Source of the DNA: Chitinophaga pollutisoli | GTDB lineage: Bacteria > Bacteroidota > Bacteroidia > Chitinophagales > Chitinophagaceae | Length of the DNA: 64,000 nt | NCBI RefSeq assembly: GCF_038396755.1 | Contig: NZ_CP149822.1 | Coordinates: forward strand, 4,556,001-4,620,000 | Reading direction: 5' to 3' | Part shown: positions 54,525 through 64,000 of the stretch, in pieces | Layout: the number at the start of each line of letters is the position of its first letter | Numbering within the stretch: the stretch's first letter is position 1 | Made by a program: the position numbers and the translations under genes | The notes under the pieces: model-generated | Databases searched by the model: none | What the model saw: the letters and a program-made list of their open reading frames with translations, nothing else | Told to the model about the DNA's origin: nothing

Positions 54525-57500
54525 ATGCGAAGAATTCTTCTGCTTGCCACGTTGCTGTTATGCTGCATCGCCCCACAAGCCTGGGCGCAGCACAAGAAAG
54601 CAGTATCCGGCTCCGTAAAAGATGCCGCCGGTACACCGCTCCCAGGTGTCACCATCCTGGAAAAAGGTACCTCCAACGGTACCGTAACCATGGGCGACGG
54701 AACCTTCAAAATCAGCGTCGATCCCTCTGCCACGCTGGTATTCACATTCATGGGATACTCCCAACAGGAAGTCCCCGCATCCGCCGCGTCTTTCAATATC
54801 GTGCTGAAAGATGACCAGCGGTCCCTCAACGAAGTAGTGGTAACCGCCATGGGCTTCAAGCGCGAACAGCGTAAACTCGGTTACGCCGTAACTGAGCTCA
54901 AAGGCGCCGAAATCGCGAAAACCAACTCCATTAACCCGGTTGCAGCCCTCCAGGGTAAAGTAGCCGGTGTGGACATCTCCGGCGCCGCCGGCGGCCCCCA
55001 GGCCGCCAACCGCATCGTGCTCCGCGGTGCGAAATCCCTCACCGGGAACGACCAGCCGATCTTCGTAGTCGACGGTACCATCTTTGAAAACGAAACATCC
55101 GACAATGCCGTGAACTTCGGTAACGCACTGAAGAACTTCAACCCGGATGATTTCGAATCCGTTACCGTACTGAAAGGCGCTGCCGCTACAGCTCTCTACG
55201 GCTCCCGCGCCATCAACGGCGCCGTGCTCATCACCACCAAGAAAGGCACGACCCGTAAAGGCATCGGTGTGGAAGTAAACCAGACGTACCAGATCGAAAG
55301 CGTATTCAAAACTCCCATCGCGCTGCAAAACAAATACGGCGCCGGCCAAAACCCCTTCTTCCGCCAGGAAGCAGGCGGCGTACAGGCCATCGACTGGATA
55401 GGCGGTTACAGCTTCGGCCCAGAAATGCTCGGCCAGAACGTAAAATTGCCTAACGGCGAATTCGCTCCCTTCAACGCCCAGCCCGACAACTGGATCAACA
55501 CGTATCAAACCGGTAAGTATTCCAACACCAACGTGGCCGTTGAAGGCGGAAACGAGAAAGCCAATTTCCGTTTCTCTTACTCCCACCTCGACAACAACAG
55601 CGTGCAGCCGAACAACAGCTTCAAGCGCGACGTATTCTCCCTCAAATCTTCCGCCGTGGTATCAAAATACCTCAGCGTAGATGGGGGCGTTTCCTACACG
55701 GCGTCCAATACGCTGAATCCAAGCCGCCAGGGCGGTGATTACACCACCGAGAACATTGGCCGCAAATTTATTTACGTCTTCCCGCGTAACTATGATGTGA
55801 ACTACTGGAGCTCCCGGTACAATGTACCTACCCTCGCAGGCCGCAACCTCATGGACGCACTGACCGAGTATCCGGGTATTGATTACTGGTATGCCCTGAA
55901 CGAAGACCGCTGGAAACGGAAAGAAAGCCTGTTCATGGGTAACCTGAACTTCAACGTGACCGCTACCGATTGGATGAAATTTGTGCTCCGCGGTAACTTC
56001 AGCAATGAGCAAATGGCCGACGACCGCCGTCAGCTCGGCTGGGCAGCCAACTTCGGCGGCGACCGTGGTATGTTCGCCACCGCCGGACAGAACAGAACGC
56101 AGTATACCCTCACCGGTATCGCGATGTTCAATCCTAAAATCCAGAATAAAGACTGGGACCTCAACGTAAACGTGGGTACTGAAATGTGGAACTCGCAGAT
56201 CGGCCACAGATGGAACATGAATACCGTGGGCGGCCTCCGCACACCGGCGCTTTATTCCATGAAAAACAGTGTGGGCACCCTCAATTCCGAATACTACCCG
56301 TTGCCCACAAAACGCATCAATTCCGTTTTCGCAGCGGCCAGCCTGGCGTACAAAAACGCCTGGTTCCTCGATGTGACCGCGCGTAATGACTGGTCCAGCG
56401 CCCTGACCTACCCTGATGGTTCCGGCACCAATTCCTACCTCTATCCTTCTGTGAGCGCGGCCTGGGAATTCACCGAAACCTTCAAGCAAAGCATGCCTTC
56501 CTGGATGACGTACGGTAAACTCCGCGCCAGTTATGCATACGTAGGGGGGACCTCGCCGCCTGGCAGAACAACACCGGTTACATCACCAGTGGCATCTGGA
56601 ACGGCGCCGGACAGGCCAACATGCCGCTTAACGGCATCTACCAGCCCGAATTGCTGCCCAACATGAAGCTGCAGCCTTCCATGGCAGGTAACTTCGAGTT
56701 CGGTGCAGACGTCCGCTTCCTGAACAACCGTCTGGGTTTTGACGTGGCCGTGTACCAGGCAGATATCAAGAAACAGATCCTCCAGCTCGACGTGCCCTCC
56801 GAATCCGGTGTAGCGCGTAAGATCATCAACGCCGGCCACCTCCGCAACAGGGGTATCGAGTTCGCGATCAACGGCCGCCCTGTCGACGGTAAGGACTTCA
56901 CCTGGGACGTTAACCTGAACGGCAGCCGCAACATCAACAAGATCATCGACCTGGACCCTTCCATCCGTACTTACCAGATGAACGAAGACCAGGGCGTGCA
57001 CGCTATCGCTGAAGTAGGCAAAGCTTACGGTGAACTGGTGACCGATTACGGTTATGTGCGCGATCCCAAATCCGGATTGCCCATCATCAACACCAACGGT
57101 ACTTCCTTCAAACGCGGTTATGCCAGCGTGGGTAACATTACCCCTGACCTGAACCTCGGTTTCAGCAATAGCTTTACGTATAAGAACTGGAGCCTCGGAT
57201 TCCTGATCCAGGCGCGCATCGGCGGCGATATCTTCTCCGCTTCGCACCAGTATGGTACCGGTCGCGGTACGCTCGCCAGCACCCTGCCCGGCCGTGATGC
57301 CGCAAGCGGCGGTCTGGCATGGACGGATCTCGCGCCCGATGGCAGCGTCCGTCAGCGTAATGATGGGATGATTCCCGATGGCGTGTTTGAAAGCGGTACC
57401 AAGCGCGTAGTGAATGGCAATGAGGTTGACCTCAGCGGCATGACATACCCGGAGGCATACGATAAAGGTTATGTGTCCGCCATGAGCCCTTTGAACTATT

Positions 57501-57799
57501 ATGGCATGATCGGCGATTGGGGTATCGGCATTCGCGAGGCTTCCGTATTTGATGCAACTTATGTGGCGCTGCGCGAAGTTTCTATTGGCTACAACATGCC
57601 TTCTTCCATCACCGAAAGACTGAAACTGAACAAGCTGCGCCTGATGCTGGTGGGCCGTAACCTCGGTTACCTCTTCAACAACCTGCCCGACGGCATCCAT
57701 CCCGAAGGTATCCGTAACAACGCGACCTCCGCATTCTCCGAATACGGCGGTACGCCCTTCGTGCGCAACATGGCCCTCACCGTTCAAGTTGGTTTCTAA
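54525..57799 (+). CDS. SusC/RagA TonB-dependent receptor (LacI-linked; one-base frameshift)
   Basis: 1091 residues after repair: signal peptide (cleavage near AWAQ, residue 22), carboxypeptidase-like repeat (24-100), plug (about 105-230: VVVTAMGFKRE, PIFVVDGTI) and barrel ending LTVQVGF. The frame breaks at the six-G run 56544-56549. Adding one G gives YVGGDLAAWQNNTGY and joins smoothly to the second half. There is no STN domain. It is a paralogue of the SusC at 46829 and pairs with the SusD that follows. Confidence 0.88.
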
Positions 57800-57820
57800 C
57801 ATCAAAAAAGAAAGATTATC

Positions 57821-59521
57821 ATGAATGCAATGTATAAATTCGGAGTGGGCGCGCTGGCACTGGCAACTTTTGCCACCGCTTGTACCCGCGACTTTTCCGA
57901 GCTGAACACCAATCCGGAAATCGTTCAGAACATGAAACCGGAGCAACTGATTACCCAGTCGCAGAAAACGATGGTAGACCGCGACTTCGAGTGGTTTTAC
58001 GACAACTATTCTTACATCATGCCCTGGATGCAGTTTACCGTCGCTTACCCGAACGGTAACCCTGAGTCCATATTCAATCTTGTGAGCAATGTGAACGGCT
58101 GGTACAGCGCGTTTTACACCGACTTCGGCCGCAACCTGGCAGATATCGAGCGCCAGGTGGCAGCCATGGGCGGTGAGGAAAGGGCCCGCTACGCGCATAT
58201 CGCCGCAATCGCGACTGTACACAAAGTATGGGGTGCCTGGCGCGCGACCGACGTGAACGGCAGCATCCCTTATTCCGAAGCGCTGAAAGCCCGCACCGAA
58301 GAGAACTTCACACCGAAATACGACACCCAGGCCGATCTGTACACGCAGTTCGATGCGCAGCTGAAAGGCGCCATTACCGCGCTGACGACACCTGCGGCCG
58401 GACAAGTCACTTTTGGAACCTCCGACGTATTCTACGGCGGCGACGCGGCGAAATGGGCGAAAGCAGCCAATGTACTGCGCCTCAAAATCGCCATGCGCCT
58501 CATCAAGCGCGACCAGGAGAAGACCCGCGCCATCGTGGCGGAAGTGCTCGCCAGCCCGGCCGGCCTCTTCACCGGTATCACGGAGGAATGGAAATTCATT
58601 TCCGGTACCAATAACTTCGCCCGCGGCGGCAACTGGGCAGCGCAAGGCTTCGCCAACCGGGGCGGCAAGGCGGTCATCGACTACCTGTATGCCAACAACG
58701 ACCCGCGCCTGGAGCTGTTCTTCAAGAAAAATGCCTTTGACCAGACCGCTTTCAACCGGCTGAAAGCAGGCGGCGCATTCCCTGCTTCCGCTACCTGGAA
58801 TCCCCGTCAATACGTGGGTATGCCTGCTTCTCCCGATGCGGCGAAAGCGGTGGAAAACAGCCGGCTGTTTGGTGTGAAGAGCTTCCAGATTACAGAAAAC
58901 GGCAATACCGTGACGGTGAACTACGATACCCTCTCCACTTACCAGAACCGCCTGTTCGACCTCGCGGCCGACGGCGGAGCAGAGGCACGCTACACCCAGC
59001 CTTTCGCCTCTTATGCGGAAATGTGCTTCCTGATCTCCGAGCTGGCCGTTCGCGGTCTGTCGACCGAGGATGCGCAGGAATGGTACGTGAAAGGCGTGAA
59101 AGCGTCTGTCCGTTCCTACGAGCAAATGGGTAAGGATGCGGCCATCGTTGACTTCGCGGCGATCCCCGAAGCGGATATCGACGCATACCTCGCCAACCCG
59201 AATGTAGCGTTTACCGGTACTACCGACGTGCTGCTCGAGAAGATCGGCATCCAGCAATACCTGAACCACTTTAAGCAGCCGTGGGAAGCCTGGGCTTCCT
59301 GGAAGCGCCTGGGTTATCCCAAAGTAGGCGGCATCCTGAACCGCGAAGCTTTCGTGACGAATGGTGTTGTCCGCGAAACCCCGCGCCGCTGGGCCCTCCC
59401 GGTTCCGCAGCAACTCAACCGCCCGAACTGGAGCGCAGCCGTATCAGAGATGATGTCCGGCGGCGAGTATGGTTCCGCGCCGGAAGAGATCACAGGCCGC
59501 GTTTGGTGGGATAAAAAATAA
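57821..59521 (+). CDS. SusD-like lipoprotein (SusD-like_2)
   Basis: 566 residues with a lipoprotein signal (ATFATAC, Cys21), then FSELNTNPEIVQNMKPEQL. It shares IMPWMQF and the TGRVWWDKK end with the SusD at 50232. It would cap the SusC encoded 21 bases upstream. No enzyme genes follow this pair; a strong terminator stands directly after it, so this locus consists of transport genes only. Confidence 0.88.
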   Translation: MNAMYKFGVGALALATFATACTRDFSELNTNPEIVQNMKPEQLITQSQKTMVDRDFEWFYDNYSYIMPWMQFTVAYPNGNPESIFNLVSNVNGWYSAFYTDFGRNLADIERQVAAMGGEERARYAHIAAIATVHKVWGAWRATDVNGSIPYSEALKARTEENFTPKYDTQADLYTQFDAQLKGAITALTTPAAGQVTFGTSDVFYGGDAAKWAKAANVLRLKIAMRLIKRDQEKTRAIVAEVLASPAGLFTGITEEWKFISGTNNFARGGNWAAQGFANRGGKAVIDYLYANNDPRLELFFKKNAFDQTAFNRLKAGGAFPASATWNPRQYVGMPASPDAAKAVENSRLFGVKSFQITENGNTVTVNYDTLSTYQNRLFDLAADGGAEARYTQPFASYAEMCFLISELAVRGLSTEDAQEWYVKGVKASVRSYEQMGKDAAIVDFAAIPEADIDAYLANPNVAFTGTTDVLLEKIGIQQYLNHFKQPWEAWASWKRLGYPKVGGILNREAFVTNGVVRETPRRWALPVPQQLNRPNWSAAVSEMMSGGEYGSAPEEITGRVWWDKK

Positions 59522-59546
59522 CCACAGTTAAGCGTGATCAATAACG

Positions 59547-59579
59547 AAAAACCTCCGGTCGTTTGACCGGAGGTTTTTT
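59547..59579 (+). terminator. Rho-independent terminator, probably bidirectional
   Basis: Stem AACCTCCGGTC/GACCGGAGGTT with a GTTT loop, six T on the plus strand and five A before the stem. It can serve susD (plus) and the convergent mutS, whose stop is at 59600. Confidence 0.92.
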
Positions 59580-59599
59580 ATGCTTGTCGGATAAAAAGA

Positions 59600-62197
59600 T
59601 TATTGAATCATATCCTTGATCTCGCTTAGTTTCATCAATGCCTGCACGGGCGTGAGGCGGTTGATGTCCATGTCGTTGAGCTTTTCACGGATGGCCTTGA
59701 ACGTATCGCTGTGCGTGTCGAAAATGCTGAGCTGCATCTTCTGCACCGGCGCGGCGATCTGTTCCATGGGCGCTTCGATGTGCTGGCTTTCCAGCTGGGA
59801 AAGGATTTCGTTGGCGCGCTTGATGAGCTGCGGCGGCATCCCCGCGATCTTTGCCACGTGGATACCGAAGCTATGACGGCTGCCGCCAGGCGCCAGTTTC
59901 CGGAGGAAAATGATCTTGTTGCCCACTTCCTTGTTGGTGATGTGGAAGTTCTTCACGCGGGAATGCGTGTTCTCCAGCTCGTTCAGTTCGTGATAGTGCG
60001 TGGCGAAAAGGGTTTTGGGACGGTGCTCCGTCATATCGTGCAGGTACTCCACGATGCTCCATGCGATGGAGATGCCATCATACGTGCTGGTGCCCCGGCC
60101 GATTTCGTCGAGGATAATGAGGCTGCGCGGGGAGATGTTGTTGATGATGCTCGCAGTTTCGTTCATCTCTACCATGAACGTCGATTCGCCGCCGCTGAGG
60201 TTGTCGCTGGCGCCCACACGGGTGAAAATCTTGTCGGTAAGCCCAATCTCCGCCGCCGTGGCCGGCACAAAGCTGCCCATATGCGCCATGAGCGTGATGA
60301 GCGCCGTTTGCCGCAACAGCGCCGATTTACCCGACATGTTGGGCCCCGTGAGGATAATCACCTGCTGCTGCTCGTGATCCAGCAGGATATCGTTGTGGAC
60401 GTAACTTTCCCCGGGAGGCAACCCCTGTTCGATCACAGGGTGACGGCCTTCGGTGATGTTGATATGATAGTTGTCGTTCACCACCGGCCGGCGATATTTG
60501 TATTGCACGGCGTTATAGGCGTAGCATAACAGGCAGTCGAGGCGGGCGAGGGCCTGCGCATTGCGCTGCACCGGCAGGATGTACTCCTGCAAAGCCAGGA
60601 TCAACGCATCGTATAACTGAATCTCCAGCGCCATGATTTTATCTTCGGCGCCTACGATTTTCTCTTCGTATTCCTTCAGTTCCGGCGTGATGTAGCGCTC
60701 GGCGTTGGCGAGCGTCTGCTTGCGGATCCAGGTGTCGGGTACCTTGTTTTTGTGCGTGTTGGTCACTTCGAGATAGTAGCCAAACACGTTATTGAACGCC
60801 ACTTTCAGCGAAGGTATGCCCGTGGCTTCCGATTCCTGCTGCTGGATGCGGAGCAGGTATTCCTTGCCGCTGGAAGCAATCGCGCGGAGGTCGTCCAGTG
60901 TTTTGTCGACCCCTTCCCTGATCACGCCGCCTTTGTTGGCGAGCACGGGCGGATTGTCGGATATTTCAACCAGGATCTTGTCCAGGATAGGCCTGCAGGG
61001 ATCGAGCTGCTCCTGGAGCTGGCGCAGCAGCGGGTCCTGGATGTCGCTCAGCAGGGCGGCCACATCTTCCACTTCTTTCAGCGCCCTGGCCAGCTGCATC
61101 ACTTCGCGGGGATTGATTTTGCGGAGCGGGATTTTGGACACCAGCCTTTCCAGGTCGCCCACATTGCGGAGGTGCTGTTGCAGTTTATGCGTCAGTTCGG
61201 TTTCGCGGATGAGGGTTTCCACGGCGTCGAGCCGCTCATTGATTTTTTGGATATCGCGGAGCGGGAACACGATCCAGCGCTTCAGGAGCCGCGCGCCCAT
61301 GGGGGTGAGCGTGTGGTCGAGGGTGCCGATGAGCGACTTGCCCTGCTCCACGGTGCTTTGCAGCAGCTCCAGGTTGCGGATGGTGAACCGGTCCATCCAC
61401 AGGAAATCGTCCTGATCGATGCGTTGCAGGCTGGTGATATGTTGCAGGTTGGGATGTTCCGTGTCCTTGAGATAATGCATGGTGGCGCCTGCGGCGATGA
61501 TCGCTTCATTCATCTCTTCCACCCCGAACCCTTTCAGGTTATGTGTTTCGAAATGTTTGAGCAGGATTTCGCGGGCGTAGGTGCCGGTAAAAATCCATTC
61601 GTCGAGATTATAGGTATAAAACCTCGACCCGAACGTTTGCCGGAAATGCTTTTGCTGCTGCCGTGCGAAAATGACTTCGGCGGGGCGGAATGATTGCAGC
61701 AGTTTGTCGATATATTCGAGGCTGCCTTGCGCAATGTAGAACTCGCCGGTGGAGATGTCCAGGAAGGCCACGCCGGTCACGTCTCCCCCGAAATGTACGG
61801 CGGCGAGGAAGTTGTTCTGGCTGTTTTCGAGGATTTTATCGTTGACGGCCACGCCGGGCGTAACCATTTCGGTAACTCCGCGTTTCACGATGCCTTTTAC
61901 CATTTTGGGGTCTTCCAGCTGGTCGCACACGGCCACACGGTGGCCGGCTTTAACCAGTTTGTGGAGGTAGGTGTCCAGCGAGTGGTGCGGGAAACCGGCA
62001 AGGTCCACAAACGAAGCGGAGCCGTTGGCTCTTTTCGTGAGTACGATACCGAGGACTTTGGACGCGATGACCGCATCCTCATTGAACGTTTCATAAAAAT
62101 CTCCTACCCTGAACAGCAGCACGGCATCCGGGTACCGGGCTTTGATGGCCTTGTGTTGCTGCATCAGGGGCGTTTCTTCCGTTTTGCTTTTAGCCAT
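59600..62197 (-). CDS. mutS: DNA mismatch repair protein MutS
   Basis: 865 residues, full length. The N-terminal mismatch-binding domain has the Phe-x-Glu motif in RVGDFYETF (near 31-39). The ATPase domain has the Walker A TGPNMSGKSAL (near 620) and Walker B LIILDEIGRGTSTYDG (near 695). It recognises mispairs and starts repair in the cytoplasm. MutL is not in this window. The promoter box TATATTTG ends four bases before the ATG, so the mRNA may be leaderless. Confidence 0.96.
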   Translation of the reverse strand: MAKSKTEETPLMQQHKAIKARYPDAVLLFRVGDFYETFNEDAVIASKVLGIVLTKRANGSASFVDLAGFPHHSLDTYLHKLVKAGHRVAVCDQLEDPKMVKGIVKRGVTEMVTPGVAVNDKILENSQNNFLAAVHFGGDVTGVAFLDISTGEFYIAQGSLEYIDKLLQSFRPAEVIFARQQQKHFRQTFGSRFYTYNLDEWIFTGTYAREILLKHFETHNLKGFGVEEMNEAIIAAGATMHYLKDTEHPNLQHITSLQRIDQDDFLWMDRFTIRNLELLQSTVEQGKSLIGTLDHTLTPMGARLLKRWIVFPLRDIQKINERLDAVETLIRETELTHKLQQHLRNVGDLERLVSKIPLRKINPREVMQLARALKEVEDVAALLSDIQDPLLRQLQEQLDPCRPILDKILVEISDNPPVLANKGGVIREGVDKTLDDLRAIASSGKEYLLRIQQQESEATGIPSLKVAFNNVFGYYLEVTNTHKNKVPDTWIRKQTLANAERYITPELKEYEEKIVGAEDKIMALEIQLYDALILALQEYILPVQRNAQALARLDCLLCYAYNAVQYKYRRPVVNDNYHINITEGRHPVIEQGLPPGESYVHNDILLDHEQQQVIILTGPNMSGKSALLRQTALITLMAHMGSFVPATAAEIGLTDKIFTRVGASDNLSGGESTFMVEMNETASIINNISPRSLIILDEIGRGTSTYDGISIAWSIVEYLHDMTEHRPKTLFATHYHELNELENTHSRVKNFHITNKEVGNKIIFLRKLAPGGSRHSFGIHVAKIAGMPPQLIKRANEILSQLESQHIEAPMEQIAAPVQKMQLSIFDTHSDTFKAIREKLNDMDINRLTPVQALMKLSEIKDMIQ

Positions 62198-62201
62198 GCG
62201 G

Positions 62202-62209
62202 CAAATATA
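62202..62209 (-). promoter_or_regulatory. mutS promoter box (TATATTTG, minus strand)
   Basis: Exact TAnnTTTG box whose 3' end is four bases from the mutS ATG, which predicts a very short or absent 5' leader. Confidence 0.6.
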
Positions 62210-62271
62210 GGGCGCTAAGGGCTAAGGCGGATGGGCGGTGGAAAAAATGAGGGCAATATATCCCCTTGTGG

Positions 62272-62279
62272 TATCTTTG
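62272..62279 (+). promoter_or_regulatory. TrmH-gene promoter box (TATCTTTG)
   Basis: Exact TAnnTTTG box ending four bases before the ATG at 62284. It is arranged divergently from the mutS box, 62 bases away. Confidence 0.6.
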
Positions 62280-62283
62280 CGCC

Positions 62284-62817
62284 ATGCGGAAGTTACAAAT
62301 GGATGAACTGGGCCGGAAATCGGTGGCGGAATTCAAGGCGGCGGATAAGACGCCGCTGGTGGTGGTGCTCGACAACGTCCGCAGCATGCATAATGTGGGG
62401 TCTGTGTTCCGCACGGCGGATGCTTTCCTGCTCCAGGGGATCGTGCTGTGCGGTTATACGCCGGTACCCCCGCACCGCGATATCCAGAAAACCGCCCTGG
62501 GCGCTACTGATACGGTGGAATGGCAATATTTTCCGACCACCGTGGAGGCTGTGGAAGCGCTCCGTGCCGAGGGTTTCGCCATTGTCGCCATCGAGCAGGC
62601 CGCTACCAGTGTGATGCTCAACGATTTTGTGCCAGGAGATCGCCCGCTGGCGCTGGTTTTCGGCAACGAAGTATCCGGGGTGGACCCGACCGTGATGCAA
62701 CTGGCCGACGGGTGCATCGAAATACCCCAGCTGGGGATGAAACATTCCCTCAATATCTCCGTGAGCACGGGGATCGTGATCTGGGACCTTTTCTGTAAAC
62801 TGACCAAAGCAAAATAG
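62284..62817 (+). CDS. TrmH/SpoU-family RNA 2'-O-methyltransferase
   Basis: 177 residues with the three SPOUT motifs: LDNVRSMHNVGSVFRTADAF (near 28-47), LALVFGNEVSGVD (near 123-135) and CIEIPQLGMKHSLNISVSTGIV-type sequence (near 145-166), which form the SAM-binding knot. It methylates a ribose in tRNA or rRNA; the target cannot be told. I start at 62284, immediately after a promoter box, rather than at 62266. Confidence 0.88.
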   Translation: MRKLQMDELGRKSVAEFKAADKTPLVVVLDNVRSMHNVGSVFRTADAFLLQGIVLCGYTPVPPHRDIQKTALGATDTVEWQYFPTTVEAVEALRAEGFAIVAIEQAATSVMLNDFVPGDRPLALVFGNEVSGVDPTVMQLADGCIEIPQLGMKHSLNISVSTGIVIWDLFCKLTKAK

Positions 62818-62819
62818 AC

Positions 62820-63691
62820 ATGGCATCAGACACTATCCGGAATTACCTGTCGCTCGTTAAATTCAGCCACACCATTTTCGCCATGCCGTTCGCGTTGACC
62901 GGTTTCTTTTTGGCGGTTACCTGGGCGGGGAGCCCTTCAGTCTGAAGTTGTTCCTGCTCGTGGTGCTCTGCATGGTGTTTGCCCGGAGCGCCGCCATGGC
63001 GTTCAACCGCTGGCTGGATGCGGAGATCGACCGGCGCAACCCGCGTACGGCGAAGCGCGAGATCCCGGCGGGAATCATCAGCGCCAGCAATGCACTGTAC
63101 TTCGTGATCGGCAACGTGGTTTTGTTTATGGGGACCACCTGGTTCATCAACCCGCTTTGCTTTTTCCTTTCGCCCGTGGCCATCATCGTGGTGCTGGGAT
63201 ATAGTTATACGAAACGTTTCACCGCCTTGTGCCACCTGGTGCTGGGAGTGGGGCTGTCGCTCGCGCCGATCGGGGCTTTTCTCGCGGTGACGGGTTATTT
63301 CAGCCTGCTGCCGGTGCTCCTGAGCGTGATGGTGCTGTGCTGGGTGAGCGGTTTTGATATTATATATAGTCTGCAGGACGAAGATTTCGACCGTTCGCAG
63401 CAACTGCATAGCATTCCGGCCAGGCTGGGCAAGGTGGGGGCCCTCCGTTTTTCGGAGGTGTTGCACATCGTGGCGGCGGGACTGGCCGTGGCGATAGGGC
63501 TCATGGGTGGTTTCCACTGGGTGTACTGGATCGGGGCGGCCTTATTTATCGGCATGCTGATCGCGCAACACCGCCTGGTGAAGCCCAACGACCTCTCCCG
63601 CGTAAACATCGCGTTCATGACCACCAATGGCATCGCCAGCGTGGTGTATGCCGTATTCGCCATTGCAGACATGTTCATTTTCAAATCCTGA
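62820..63691 (+). CDS. UbiA-family prenyltransferase (one-base frameshift)
   Basis: 290 residues after repair, with about eight membrane segments. The first Asp-rich motif is AFNRWLDAEIDRRNPRT (near 60-76) and the second is LQDEDFDRSQ (near 180-189). The frame from 62820 (SLVKFSHTIFAMPFAL) hits a stop after the four-G run at 62932-62935; one more G gives VTWAGEPFSLKLFLL and joins the main part. It prenylates an aromatic acceptor in the membrane. In a menaquinone-using lineage the true substrate is unclear. It starts two bases after the TrmH-family gene. Confidence 0.83.
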
Positions 63692-63694
63692 CGA

Positions 63695-64000
63695 ATGCCG
63701 AGAATAATGGCCATTGATTATGGCAAGAAGCGCACGGGGCTGGCGGTAACAGATCCTTTAAAGATGATCGCCAGCGGGCTGGGAACCGTTCCCTCGCACG
63801 AACTGATCCCATATTTGAAGAAATATTTCGCGGCGGAAGCGGTGGAGCTTGTCCTCATCGGCATGCCCCGCAACCTCGACGGCTCGGCAACTGACGCAAC
63901 GGCCCTGGTGCAAGAGTGCATCCGCATCCTCGCCAAACACTTTCCCGATATGCCGGTGAAGCAGGTGGATGAGCGTTTTACCTCGAAAATGGCCTTCCAG
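63695..64000 (+). CDS. ruvX: Holliday junction resolvase-like RuvX/YqgF, N-terminal part
   Basis: The first 102 codons of a RuvX/YqgF protein, cut by the window end. MPRIMAIDYGKKRTGLAVTD shows the first RNase H-fold strand with its catalytic Asp, and LVLIGMPRNLDGS and VDERFTS are family blocks. It acts in pre-16S rRNA 5'-end processing and possibly recombination. It begins three bases after the UbiA stop. Confidence 0.9.
   Translation, partial: MPRIMAIDYGKKRTGLAVTDPLKMIASGLGTVPSHELIPYLKKYFAAEAVELVLIGMPRNLDGSATDATALVQECIRILAKHFPDMPVKQVDERFTSKMAFQ

Overview
The window looks like chromosome from a Bacteroidota bacterium of the Chitinophaga type (Chitinophagaceae). The grounds are three SusC/SusD outer-membrane pairs, an ECF sigma/FecR switch, promoter boxes of the TAnnTTTG type in place of the proteobacterial -10, weak Shine-Dalgarno sequences, and a flexirubin-type aryl polyene cluster. 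The assignment rests on gene content and motifs read by eye, not on a database search.

Layout. 1-5806: start of glmM (minus strand), then a co-directional housekeeping group of an LtaS-like sulfatase-fold enzyme, a methyltransferase, a PAP2 phosphatase, a ZIP metal transporter and a CNNM/CorC protein. 6044-31343: about 25 kb of co-directional, often overlapping genes for an aryl polyene pigment. It has a tyrosine/histidine-type ammonia-lyase and a PaaK-like ligase to supply and activate the aryl starter, two acyl carrier proteins with their own AcpS, three ketosynthases with an active-site Cys, two ketosynthase-like proteins without it, a ketoreductase, two complementary half-active dehydratases and a thioesterase. 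A flavin halogenase, a methyltransferase and a phytoene-desaturase-like oxidoreductase are candidate tailoring enzymes. LolA, a lipoprotein, a GT2-DUF2062 protein, acyltransferases and an MMPL-PlsC-methyltransferase fusion are candidates for lipid attachment and export. The dialkylresorcinol genes (DarA/DarB) needed for a complete flexirubin are not in this window.

31344-36697: DUF6702, HupE/UreJ and M1 peptidase genes, a small secreted unknown, and an SPFH-Arc operon with a well-formed ribbon-helix-helix operator overlapping its promoter. 36899-43729: ECF sigma factor, FecR anti-sigma, STN-containing SusC and SusD, a surface-signalling nutrient system. 43902-59521: AraC and LacI regulators facing apart, then two related SusC/SusD pairs. 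Both pairs have long non-coding leaders carrying a LacI-type AAACGTTT palindrome. The first pair is followed by a redoxin and a cytochrome c/copper type II monooxygenase-like protein instead of glycoside hydrolases. 59600-64000: mutS, a TrmH-family RNA methyltransferase, a UbiA prenyltransferase and the start of ruvX.

Six genes are broken by one-base shifts (seven sites in all). Every site lies in a homopolymer run (G, C or T, 4 to 6 long) and is repaired by adding one base of that run, leaving otherwise normal full-length proteins. I read these as probable homopolymer undercalls in the assembly and annotate the genes across the shifts. No tRNA, rRNA, CRISPR array or insertion sequence was seen.
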